The translations under genes and the position numbers were made by a program. The notes beneath the pieces are model-generated. The model saw only the letters and a list, made by a program, of their open reading frames with translations. It was not told the origin of the DNA and searched no databases. From the NCBI GenBank assembly GCA_023391155.1, contig JAEWBM010000002.1, positions 1-9,526 on the forward strand: 9,526 bases of DNA. Direction: 5' to 3'. Of the stretch, positions 1 to 6,894 are shown piece after piece. Within the stretch, counting starts at the first letter, position 1. Every line of letters starts with the position of its first letter. The stretch comes from Acidobacteriota bacterium (GTDB lineage: Bacteria > Acidobacteriota > Blastocatellia > Pyrinomonadales > Pyrinomonadaceae).

Positions 1-1515
1 ATGATCAACAATCGGCCGACTCCGGACCGCGTCGATGCTGATGAGATCTCGTGCCCTCCGGGACAGACGACGCTGGGCCACGGGGACGTTTTGATCGCCG
101 CGATCACCTCATGCACGAACACGTCTAATCCCTCGGTGATGATCGCAGCAGGCCTGGTGGCAAAGAAGGCGGCAGAACTGGGAATGACGGTACCGCCGTC
201 GGTGAAAACGTCGCTGGCACCGGGGTCGAGGGTCGTGACCGAGTATCTTGAGAAGACCGGCCTTCAGCAATATCTTGATCAGATCGGTTTTAACCTGGTC
301 GGATATGGCTGCACGACCTGTATCGGAAACTCCGGCCCGCTTGATGCCGCTCTCGAGGAGGAGATCATCGAGAACGACGTGATCGCCGCTTCGGTACTTT
401 CCGGCAACCGAAACTTTGAGGCACGCGTTCATCAAAACATTAAGGCGAATTTCCTTATGTCTCCGCCCCTCGTCGTAGCATATGCCCTGGCGGGTTCGGT
501 GCTCAAGGATGTTAACCTTGATCCGATCGGCAAGGACCGCGACGGAAACGATGTTTTCCTAAAAGACATTTGGGCAACGCTCGATGAGGTGCAGGAAGTT
601 CTAAGAGGAGCGGCCGAGCCCGAGACCTATCGCCGCCTCTATAGCGAATTTGCTGAGCAAAACCCGCTTTGGAATGACATTGAGACCGTCACGGGCAGGG
701 TCTATAAATGGGACCCGGAGTCGACCTATATCCAGGAACCGCCGTACTTTGATGACTTTTCGATGGAAGGCGGGGGCTTTTCGGACTTTTTTGGAGCACG
801 AGCCCTGGCGATCTTTGGCGATTCGGTGACAACCGACCATATTTCGCCTGCAGGGGCTATAAAGGCAAATTCGCCGGCGGGGTTATATCTGCAGGAGCGA
901 GGCGTGGAGCCGCAGAATTTTAACTCATACGGTTCGCGGCGTGGAAATGATCGGGTAATGCTCCGCGGCACCTTTGCCAATGTTCGTATCAAGAATACGA
1001 TGGTGGCCCCGGTCGAGGGCGGCTTTACGAAGCATCAGCCGTCGGGCGAGGAATTGTCGATCTATGATGCGGCGATGCGGTATCGCGAAGAGGGAACGCC
1101 CCTCGTGATCTTTGCAGGAAAGGAATACGGCACCGGGAGCTCTCGTGACTGGGCAGCGAAGGGAACGCGGCTGATGGGTGTAAAGGCGGTGATCGCGAGT
1201 TCATTTGAACGGATCCACCGCTCGAATCTCGTCGGAATGGGCGTGCTGCCGCTTCAGTTCAAGGATGGGCTGTCGGCGGAATCGCTGAAGCTCGACGGCA
1301 CCGAGATATTCGATCTGGCAGGGCTGGAAGCCGGTGCGGTGAGGCCTATGCAGGATGTTGAATTGAGGATCACCCGGGCGAGCGGCGAAACCGAACCGGT
1401 AATGCTGACGCTTCGCATCGATACGCCCATCGAGATCGAATACTATCTCGCCGGCGGTATTTTGCAGTTTGTCCTTCGGCAGCTTTTGAGCGATTCAGAG
1501 GCCCGGGCAGCCTAG
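1..1515 (+). CDS. acnA: Aconitate hydratase, C-terminal part (5' end cut by window edge)
   Basis: Aconitase interconverts citrate and isocitrate through cis-aconitate in the TCA cycle, using a cytoplasmic [4Fe-4S] cluster. Visible motifs are SCTNTSNPSV with cluster ligand Cys38 and GYGCTTCIGNSG with Cys104 and Cys107, which are the three cluster cysteines of the family. The C-terminal swivel domain runs from about residue 260 (GDSVTTDHISPAG) through SYGSRRGND (309-317) to GTGSSRDWAAKG, where Ser380, Ser381 and Arg382 match the catalytic serine/arginine segment. AcnA/IRP1-type enzymes are about 900 residues, and here only about 504 are present. The piece begins in the linker before the first cluster cysteine, so roughly 400 N-terminal residues lie outside the window. 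The ATG at base 1 is probably an internal methionine rather than the true start. The motif style (GYGCTTCIGNSG, GSSRDWAAKG) fits AcnA and not AcnB. No terminator is visible after the stop. Confidence 0.95.
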   Translation: MINNRPTPDRVDADEISCPPGQTTLGHGDVLIAAITSCTNTSNPSVMIAAGLVAKKAAELGMTVPPSVKTSLAPGSRVVTEYLEKTGLQQYLDQIGFNLVGYGCTTCIGNSGPLDAALEEEIIENDVIAASVLSGNRNFEARVHQNIKANFLMSPPLVVAYALAGSVLKDVNLDPIGKDRDGNDVFLKDIWATLDEVQEVLRGAAEPETYRRLYSEFAEQNPLWNDIETVTGRVYKWDPESTYIQEPPYFDDFSMEGGGFSDFFGARALAIFGDSVTTDHISPAGAIKANSPAGLYLQERGVEPQNFNSYGSRRGNDRVMLRGTFANVRIKNTMVAPVEGGFTKHQPSGEELSIYDAAMRYREEGTPLVIFAGKEYGTGSSRDWAAKGTRLMGVKAVIASSFERIHRSNLVGMGVLPLQFKDGLSAESLKLDGTEIFDLAGLEAGAVRPMQDVELRITRASGETEPVMLTLRIDTPIEIEYYLAGGILQFVLRQLLSDSEARAA

Positions 1516-1531
1516 TTGCGGAAGAAAAATC

Positions 1532-1560
1532 TTGGTATTTAGCGGTCAAAATAGTAAATT
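1532..1560 (+). promoter_or_regulatory. Possible sigma70-type promoter for the C25 peptidase gene
   Basis: TTGGTA (1532-1537) and TAAATT (1555-1560) are separated by 17 bases. Each hexamer matches the sigma70 consensus at 4 of 6 positions. The pair lies in the 90-base gap between acnA and the C25 peptidase gene, about 45 bases before its ATG. AT-rich intergenic DNA yields such matches by chance fairly often, so this is tentative. Confidence 0.3.
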
Positions 1561-1605
1561 TAGACCTGCGCCCAAAGCGTCACCCTATTAGATTTGGAGT
1601 AGTAA

Positions 1606-4224
1606 ATGAATAAAGCAGTATCAGCAATGGCCCTCGCGGCTCTTCTCTCGGCGAATATTTTGCCAGTTGCCGCACAGCGCGGCCCACTGGCAGGCGTCTC
1701 AAAACGCCAAATAGCGTCCCATTCGGCGAAAGAAACGCCTGAAACCACACGTTTTGGCTCGATCGAGGCCTTCAGTGACGGCGAACGAACGCTGGTGAGA
1801 TGGACGATGGCGGTCGAAAGGTCCAGTGTCGGGTTCAACGTTCTTCGGACCGATGCCTCAGGAACCAAGGTCGTCTCCCCGGAGATGGTGCCCGGTGCGG
1901 CATTCATTAATGGCGACGAGCCCGCATTTGCAAAGGAGTATTCCTTCGTCGACAACGAGGGAAGCGTGGGTGCGGTTTATTCGATCGAAAATATTTCCCT
2001 CGACGGCCGCAGCCTTTTTAGTGAGGGTGTGCCGGCGATGCACACAGCGGCAGTAGACAGCGTCGCTCAAGGCGACAGCGAGCAAAAGACCGATCCTAAA
2101 AAACGACCGGACCCGGCAACTGACAGCATTCTTTCACTGCCGAAAGATTTGGGTAACTATGTCGAAGAGAATGCAGCCATCGCGGACCCGGGTACTCATC
2201 AGTGGGTGATCGCTCAACCGGGCGTGATGATCGGGGTTGACAAGAACGGGCTCCATCGGGTAACGCGTACGGAACTGGAAGCCGGCGGTTTTAACGTCAA
2301 CACAGACCACAATAGCTGGCAACTATATGATCGCGGCGTGCAGCAGGCGATCATCGTCGATCCCGCCGGACAATACATCGAGTTCATGGGGCAGGGCATC
2401 GATACGACTGAGAGCGACACACGAGCATATTTCCTGATCAACGGCCCGAGTGCCGGAAAGCGTATGAGGCTTAGAACCGCTCGGCCGAATACGGGCACGG
2501 TTGTATCGAAGAATTATCAGCAGACATTCAGCCTGAAAGAGCGGACGTTATACACAAACAATATTCGCAATGGCGATCTCGGTAACTTCTGGGGCCGTAT
2601 CATTAACTCCAACGCAACAACGCTCACCTTCGACCTTTCCGGAGTCGACATGAACAGCCCGACCGCGTATGTCAATCTGCGGTTCCAGGGTTTCTCCAGC
2701 GGCCTGCACAATATCTTGATCAAGCTTAATGGCGTAAGCCTGCCGACGGCGGTGAGCGCAGGACAGCTTGCATTTCAGGTTACATATCCGGTGCCGACAT
2801 CGCAGCTCGTCGACGGGCAAAATTCTCTTGAATTCCAGGCTGCAAATTCCGGCGACACGAGCTTGTTTGACCAAGTTAACGTTTCGTTTGATCGGAAACA
2901 CATCATGCCGGCAGAGGGTGCGATGTACTTCTATTCGATGAATGATCGGAAGGTGTTTCTCGACGGGCTTGAAACGGCGAATACACGGCTCTTCGACATC
3001 GGGATCGAAGGCGACCCGCGCGAGGTGGTCAATCTTTCGGTGACTCCGAGCGATGACGGTTTCCGGATGGCGATACCTGCTGCTCGAGGCGCATTGCTTT
3101 ATGCGGTAGAGGAAGGTGACCTTGTCGCGCACAGGTCGATCGTTCCGATCAATAGCCGTATTTTGTCGGATCCCTCGGCGAGTGCGGAATTCGTAATTAT
3201 TACTCACCCCGATTTTCTGGCCGAGGCACAGCAATGGGCGCAGTATCGGCAGGGGCAAGGAACGACTGTCGATGTCGTTCTCGTCGGCGATATTTATGAG
3301 GAATTCAATTACGGGGTACTCAGTGCCGACGCGATCAAGTCGTTCCTGAACTATGCGAAGAACAACTGGGCAGGTCCGCCGCAGTATATCTTGCTGATCG
3401 GCGATGCAACATATGACCCACGGAATTATAATGGCGGGGCCGCAGCGAATTACGTCCCGGCGCGGATCGTTAACACGGTGTTTTCGGAAACGGCTAGTGA
3501 TGATTTCATGACGGACTTCAACAATGACGGACTCTCTGAGATCGCTATCGGGCGCATACCGGCCCGGACCGGTGCACTTATCTCGATGGCACTCGGGAAA
3601 GTTTCACGTTGGGAATCGAACCTAACCGATCCCCTAAACCGAGGAGCATTGTTCGCTTTCGACAATCCGGAGGGTTACGATTTTGAGGCAATGAGCGTCA
3701 GGTTGAGAGACAGGCTTCCGAAAGGAACGCCGACCACCATGGTGGGGAGATCCATGCCGGATGCGAAAGCAACTCTGGTCGCAGCCATTAACCAAGGCCC
3801 CTACATTGCCAACTATTCTGGTCACGGCTCTACGGGTACTTGGGCCGGCACGTCCTTCTTCTGGAATGCTAACGTCACCTGCACTAGTGGCGAGACACAT
3901 TGTGTCAATAACGCGAATGACGAAACGATGTTCACCATGCTCACGTGCCTGAACGGGTTCTTTCATAACCTGACGGCCAACAGTTTGGCGGAGTCGCTGC
4001 TGTTCGCCGAAAACAAAGGGGCTGTCGCGACATGGGCTTCCACCGGACTGACGACGCCGGATGTCCAGGAGGTGATGGGCCAGCGATTCTATCAGAAGGT
4101 CGGCTCGGCCGAGATCCCGCGTTTGGGCGATCTAATCAACGACGCTAAGACACAGATACCCGGCGGTGTGGACGTGCGTCTGTCGTGGGCATTGCTGGGG
4201 GATCCGATGTTGAAGATGAATTAA
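1606..4224 (+). CDS. Secreted gingipain-like (peptidase family C25) cysteine peptidase
   Basis: This is an 872-residue exported protein. A Sec signal peptide is visible: MNK, a hydrophobic run and a VAA-Q cleavage site near residue 23. Residues about 50-145 look like a fibronectin-III/Ig-type beta domain. Residues about 199-300 resemble the N-terminal domain common in C25 proteins (GVDKNGLHRV, then YIEFMGQGIDT). Residues about 305-435 look like a beta-sandwich. The caspase-like C25 domain covers about 527-870, with YILLIGDATYDP at 594-605, a D/N-rich DFNNDG segment at 637-642, and a catalytic dyad of His740 (YSGHGS) and Cys781 (TCLNGFF). The protein ends right after LLGDPMLKMN and has no type IX secretion tail, unlike Porphyromonas gingipains. 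GGAG at 1596-1599, 6 bases before the ATG, supports the start. The family assignment is firm; substrate and arginine/lysine preference cannot be read from sequence. Confidence 0.88.
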   Translation: MNKAVSAMALAALLSANILPVAAQRGPLAGVSKRQIASHSAKETPETTRFGSIEAFSDGERTLVRWTMAVERSSVGFNVLRTDASGTKVVSPEMVPGAAFINGDEPAFAKEYSFVDNEGSVGAVYSIENISLDGRSLFSEGVPAMHTAAVDSVAQGDSEQKTDPKKRPDPATDSILSLPKDLGNYVEENAAIADPGTHQWVIAQPGVMIGVDKNGLHRVTRTELEAGGFNVNTDHNSWQLYDRGVQQAIIVDPAGQYIEFMGQGIDTTESDTRAYFLINGPSAGKRMRLRTARPNTGTVVSKNYQQTFSLKERTLYTNNIRNGDLGNFWGRIINSNATTLTFDLSGVDMNSPTAYVNLRFQGFSSGLHNILIKLNGVSLPTAVSAGQLAFQVTYPVPTSQLVDGQNSLEFQAANSGDTSLFDQVNVSFDRKHIMPAEGAMYFYSMNDRKVFLDGLETANTRLFDIGIEGDPREVVNLSVTPSDDGFRMAIPAARGALLYAVEEGDLVAHRSIVPINSRILSDPSASAEFVIITHPDFLAEAQQWAQYRQGQGTTVDVVLVGDIYEEFNYGVLSADAIKSFLNYAKNNWAGPPQYILLIGDATYDPRNYNGGAAANYVPARIVNTVFSETASDDFMTDFNNDGLSEIAIGRIPARTGALISMALGKVSRWESNLTDPLNRGALFAFDNPEGYDFEAMSVRLRDRLPKGTPTTMVGRSMPDAKATLVAAINQGPYIANYSGHGSTGTWAGTSFFWNANVTCTSGETHCVNNANDETMFTMLTCLNGFFHNLTANSLAESLLFAENKGAVATWASTGLTTPDVQEVMGQRFYQKVGSAEIPRLGDLINDAKTQIPGGVDVRLSWALLGDPMLKMN

Positions 4225-4249
4225 CTATAGAGGTCAATAATGACAAAGA

Positions 4250-4277
4250 GGGCACCTTTTGATCGGTGCCCTTTTTT
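4250..4277 (+). terminator. Rho-independent terminator, probably bidirectional
   Basis: A perfect 7-bp stem, GGGCACC (4250-4256) with GGTGCCC (4265-4271), encloses an 8-base loop and is followed by six T on the + strand. It sits 25 bases after the C25 peptidase stop. Upstream A residues (4245-4247) extend pairing with the T run. Read on the minus strand, the same stem is followed by TCTTTGT, so it can plausibly also end transcripts leaving the tRNA gene, whose 3' end is 15 bases away. Confidence 0.85.
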
Positions 4278-4286
4278 ATTGGAACT

Positions 4287-4362
4287 TGGTACTCGCGGCA
4301 GGAGTCGAACCTGCGACTTCTTCCTCCGGAGGGAAGCGCTCTATCCACTGAGCTACGCGAGC
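4287..4362 (-). tRNA. tRNA-Arg (anticodon CCG), 3' CCA encoded
   Basis: The minus strand folds into a full 76-nt cloverleaf. The acceptor arm GCTCGCG pairs with CGCGAGT (one G-T pair at the base). The D arm is GCTCAGTGGATAGAGC. The anticodon stem CTTCC/GGAAG surrounds the loop CTCCGGA, which gives anticodon CCG (4327-4329) for the Arg codon CGG. The T arm is GCAGG-TTCGACT-CCTGC. The discriminator is A at 4290, and the CCA tail is genomically encoded at 4287-4289. The gene lies 15 bases after the stop of the lipoprotein cyclophilin on the same strand, and a good promoter is positioned just ahead of it. Confidence 0.97.
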
Positions 4363-4371
4363 CTGAATTAG

Positions 4372-4400
4372 ATTTTATTAGTTTTGCTGGCGAGGTTCAA
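4372..4400 (-). promoter_or_regulatory. Candidate sigma70 promoter for tRNA-Arg
   Basis: On the minus strand, TTGAAC (4400-4395, 4/6 match to consensus) and TAAAAT (4377-4372, 5/6 match) are separated by exactly 17 bases. The expected start point is about 4365, only a few bases before the mature tRNA 5' end at 4362. The -35 and spacer lie in the final codons and stop of the lipoprotein cyclophilin gene, and the -10 begins directly after its TAA. This is the best promoter match seen in the window. Confidence 0.5.
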
Positions 4401-5007
4401 TACGGACCGTCTTGATCCTTATCGGTTCGACGGGACGCTCTCCCTCTTTCTCCACCACGCCAGACACGTTTCGGACGTTGTTCATCCCGTCGATAACCTT
4501 TCCGAAGATCGTGTACCTCTTGTCGAATCCGGCCTCTCGCTTAAGCGTGATAAAAAATTGGGAGTTTGCAGAATCGGCGTCGGGGCCACGAGCGGCACCG
4601 ACGATGCCCGTCGTATATTCGATATCTGAAAACTCGGCAGGGACGTTCGGCTTATCTGAGCGACCCTGGCCGTCGTTGGTGGGGTCGGCGTCCTTTGAGT
4701 TCGGGTCGCCGCCCTGTATCACGGACCGATTGATCCGGTGAAAGGTCGTGCCGTCGTAAACTCCCTCACGTGCGAGCTCCTTAAAGCGTGCCACCATCTG
4801 AGGCGCGATATTCGAATATAGTTCGATAGTTATCGTTCCGTATGCACCAGCGTTTTCCATTTCGATGACGGCGACCTCGTCGTCCGCGACGGGTTCAACG
4901 CCGGTCTTTATCTCAGGAGTACCGGAAGAGTTCCGTGGCGCCTGAGCGTTGTCGCAACCCGCAGCGAGAAATGAAAGAGCAAGTACGGAAAATAGAAAGA
5001 ACTTCAT
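4378..5007 (-). CDS. Cyclophilin-type peptidyl-prolyl cis-trans isomerase, lipoprotein
   Basis: This 209-residue protein is predicted to isomerise X-Pro bonds outside the cytoplasm. The N-terminus is a lipoprotein signal with lipobox LAAGC, so Cys18 should be lipidated. Asp19 follows, which in E. coli would favour inner-membrane retention, though that rule may not hold here. A flexible, polar linker (about 19-45) leads to the cyclophilin domain (about 46-206). Visible motifs are FHR with Arg91, IQGGDP with Gln98, and NSQFFI at 148-153. The sequence around GAARGPDADSANSQFF resembles periplasmic PpiA-type proteins. The segment between FHR and QGGDP is one residue shorter than usual and lacks the FM pair. 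The start is 4 bases after the dtd stop, with no clear Shine-Dalgarno, so it is probably translated by coupling. It is the last protein gene of the ppiB-dtd cluster. Confidence 0.9.
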   Translation of the reverse strand: MKFFLFSVLALSFLAAGCDNAQAPRNSSGTPEIKTGVEPVADDEVAVIEMENAGAYGTITIELYSNIAPQMVARFKELAREGVYDGTTFHRINRSVIQGGDPNSKDADPTNDGQGRSDKPNVPAEFSDIEYTTGIVGAARGPDADSANSQFFITLKREAGFDKRYTIFGKVIDGMNNVRNVSGVVEKEGERPVEPIRIKTVRIEPRQQN

Positions 5008-5011
5008 AGGT

Positions 5012-5458
5012 CTATAGATCGTCTGTATCCAAAATAATGGTTACCGGGCCGTCATTCACCAGTTCGACTTCCATCATTGCGCGAAACCGGCCCGTTTCTG
5101 CGGGGATCCCGCTTTTGCGAGCAAACTCTATGTAATATTCATATAGCCGATTGGCCTCTTCGGGCGGCGCGGCGTTGATGAAGGATGGCCGCCGCCCTCG
5201 GCGAGCGTCTCCGTAGAGGGTGAACTGCGAAACTACCAACAGGCTCCCGGCGACGTCCGCGAGAGAAAGATTCATCTTGCCGTCAGCGTCGTCGAAGATC
5301 CGAAGGCCGATCGTCTTGTCCGCGAGAATTTCGGCCTCGCGTTCAGTGTCGCCCTTTGAAATTCCGAGCAGAACGAGCAGGCCTTTTTCGATCTCGCCGA
5401 TAACCTCGCCCTCGACGACCACTCGTGCTCTGGAGACCCGCTGAATAACGGCGCGCAT
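5012..5458 (-). CDS. dtd: D-aminoacyl-tRNA deacylase
   Basis: This 148-residue protein has the standard length for bacterial DTD, a cytoplasmic homodimer that hydrolyses D-aminoacyl-tRNAs (and Gly-tRNA-Ala) and so keeps D-amino acids out of proteins. The N-terminus MRAVIQRVSRARV is typical. The signature SQFTLYGD (77-84) includes the conserved Ser77, Gln78 and Thr80. The cross-subunit motif GPVT (137-140) carries the Gly-cisPro pair that excludes L-amino acids. All hallmark residues are intact. Its ATG overlaps the ppiB TGA by one base (TGATG, 5456-5460), which indicates translational coupling. A lipoprotein cyclophilin follows after 4 bases. Confidence 0.97.
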   Translation of the reverse strand: MRAVIQRVSRARVVVEGEVIGEIEKGLLVLLGISKGDTEREAEILADKTIGLRIFDDADGKMNLSLADVAGSLLVVSQFTLYGDARRGRRPSFINAAPPEEANRLYEYYIEFARKSGIPAETGRFRAMMEVELVNDGPVTIILDTDDL

Positions 5459-5952
5459 CAGGCAGCCGCTTCTTCAATGTAAACACGCTCCATCACGACC
5501 GGCTCGAGCGGCTTATCGCCCGGGCTGGTCGCCACTTCAGCAATGGCGTCGACGGTTTCCTGGCCCTCCATCACCTTGCCGAACTTGGTATAGCTCGGCG
5601 GCAGCGGGTAATCGATGTGCATAATAAAGAATTGCGATCCGTTAGTGTTAGGCCCGGCGTTTGCCATTGCGACCGTGCCTTTCTCGTATACACCGCCGTA
5701 CAGATCTGAGCCCCGGTCGATCTCATCATCGAACTTACCGCCCCAGGCAGATTCGCCCCCATAGCCTTCGCCGAGCGGGTCGCCGCCCTGGATCATGAAA
5801 TTTTTGATCACACGGTGAAAGATGACGCCGTCATAATAATTCCGCTCAGCCAAAAGTCGGAAATTCTCGGTTGTTTTTGGGGCATCCTGCTCCAAAAGCT
5901 CAAATTTGATCGTGCCTTTATTCGTTTCAATAACTGCGATGCGATTGCTCAT
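5458..5952 (-). CDS. ppiB: Cytosolic cyclophilin-type peptidyl-prolyl cis-trans isomerase
   Basis: This 164-residue single-domain cyclophilin has no signal peptide, so it should be cytoplasmic, assisting folding by isomerising prolyl bonds. Catalytic-site motifs are complete: FHRVIKNFMIQGGDP (45-59) with Arg47, Phe52, Met53 and Gln55, and MANAGPNTNGSQFFI (96-110). The position of the cyclosporin-contact Trp of human CypA falls in PPSYTKFGKV and is not Trp, as in many bacterial members; cyclosporin affinity is therefore likely low (inference). A good Shine-Dalgarno, AGGAG at 5963-5959, lies 6 bases before the ATG. It heads the ppiB-dtd-lipoprotein cyclophilin cluster. The 75-base gap upstream probably holds its promoter, but I see no convincing hexamer pair there. 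Confidence 0.95.
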   Translation of the reverse strand: MSNRIAVIETNKGTIKFELLEQDAPKTTENFRLLAERNYYDGVIFHRVIKNFMIQGGDPLGEGYGGESAWGGKFDDEIDRGSDLYGGVYEKGTVAMANAGPNTNGSQFFIMHIDYPLPPSYTKFGKVMEGQETVDAIAEVATSPGDKPLEPVVMERVYIEEAAA

Positions 5953-6027
5953 TGATATCTCCTGATAAGTGTCTTGAACAAAAGGTAAAAGTTATCACGA
6001 ATCGGTGGACAAAGGCGAACAGCGGCC

Positions 6028-6894
6028 CTATTTGCCGGCTAGGATGAACCGGCGAATGGCTTTGGCGACGCCGTGGGCGTCATTGCGATCGGTGGTGAAA
6101 AATTCGTCTCGTGACAAAAGTTCCGCGTCCGCATTGCCCATAACGACCGGAGTGCCGGCGAATTCAAGCATTTCGAGGTCGTTAAAATTATCGCCGATCG
6201 CCATAACCTCGGCTGGAGCGATCTTTTCTATATCCGCGAGTCGCCGGACGCCGACGCCCTTTGATGCTTCCGCGGGTAAAATGTCGAGGAGCGTGAAGTC
6301 AAGGTGTGGGTAAATCGTGGCTAAAAGCGTTACGCTTTCACCGAGCTCCGACCGCAGCACATCCTGCAGCTCGGCCATGCGTTCACAGGTTCCCGAAAAT
6401 GAGATGTGTATGACCTCGTGCTTGTGCAGAACGTCCTCAAGCCGCGTGACGTGATGGACGGCATCATCGGCCTCATCGCCGTGCAGTCCGCGAGACCACG
6501 TCAGATACTTTTGCAGAGGAACATTGTCATCAGAGACACGGTCGTAAAGCAGCGTGCCCTTGCCGTGTGGGTCAGCGCTTAGAAGTGCATCGCCGCCGAA
6601 TGTTTTGCCGACGCGAATGATTTCGTATGACCGCTCGCTTTCCAGAAGCGAAAAAGCCACAGGCTCAAGCGTGCCTGCATATTTCAACAAGGCACCGTTA
6701 TGGGTGATGAGCGGTGCATTGAGTTCAAGCTCGACCCCGACAGGCCGGGCGTCACGAAAACGTCGGCCGGTGGCGATCGTCACGAGGACCCCGGCCTCTT
6801 CGGCGGCGCGAATCGCCTCTAAATTTTCACGCGGGATGCGCCCCCGAGAATCGAGAACGGTGCCGTCAAGGTCGAGTGTGAGGAGCTTGATCAT
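6028..6894 (-). CDS. Cof-type HAD-IIB family phosphatase
   Basis: This 288-residue HAD-superfamily hydrolase probably dephosphorylates small phosphorylated metabolites (sugar phosphates or cofactors) in the cytoplasm; the substrate is not predictable. From the chosen start, motif I is DLDGT with nucleophile Asp8 and acid/base Asp10, motif II is ATGR with Thr42, motif III Lys212 lies in EASKGVGV, and motif IV GDNFNDLEML places Asp235 and Asp239 for Mg2+ binding. A large cap sits between motifs II and III, typical of the IIB (Cof) subtype. I chose the ATG at 6894 because the protein then begins MIKLLTLDLDGT, normal for the family, and forms an ATGA overlap with the mltG stop. An in-frame start 48 bases upstream would only add residues from inside mltG. 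Confidence 0.92.
   Translation of the reverse strand: MIKLLTLDLDGTVLDSRGRIPRENLEAIRAAEEAGVLVTIATGRRFRDARPVGVELELNAPLITHNGALLKYAGTLEPVAFSLLESERSYEIIRVGKTFGGDALLSADPHGKGTLLYDRVSDDNVPLQKYLTWSRGLHGDEADDAVHHVTRLEDVLHKHEVIHISFSGTCERMAELQDVLRSELGESVTLLATIYPHLDFTLLDILPAEASKGVGVRRLADIEKIAPAEVMAIGDNFNDLEMLEFAGTPVVMGNADAELLSRDEFFTTDRNDAHGVAKAIRRFILAGK

Noticed and set aside
1..3. ATG at the first base as a genuine short aconitase start
   Set aside because: The family needs about 400 more N-terminal residues, and the frame is cut by the window edge. A real truncation cannot be excluded without upstream sequence, but it is less likely.
109..435. A minus-strand open frame opposite the aconitase cluster-binding region
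   Set aside because: The + strand encodes invariant aconitase motifs here, and the antisense product is featureless.
2548..3258. A 236-codon minus-strand open frame opposite the C25 peptidase gene
   Set aside because: It lies wholly antisense to a well-supported gene. Its product has no recognisable motif, and its composition (many Arg, His, Cys) is that of a shadow frame.
5953..6027. Promoter search in the gap before ppiB
   Set aside because: Only poor hexamer pairs were found (for example TTGTCC with TTTACC), too weak to annotate, although a promoter is expected there.
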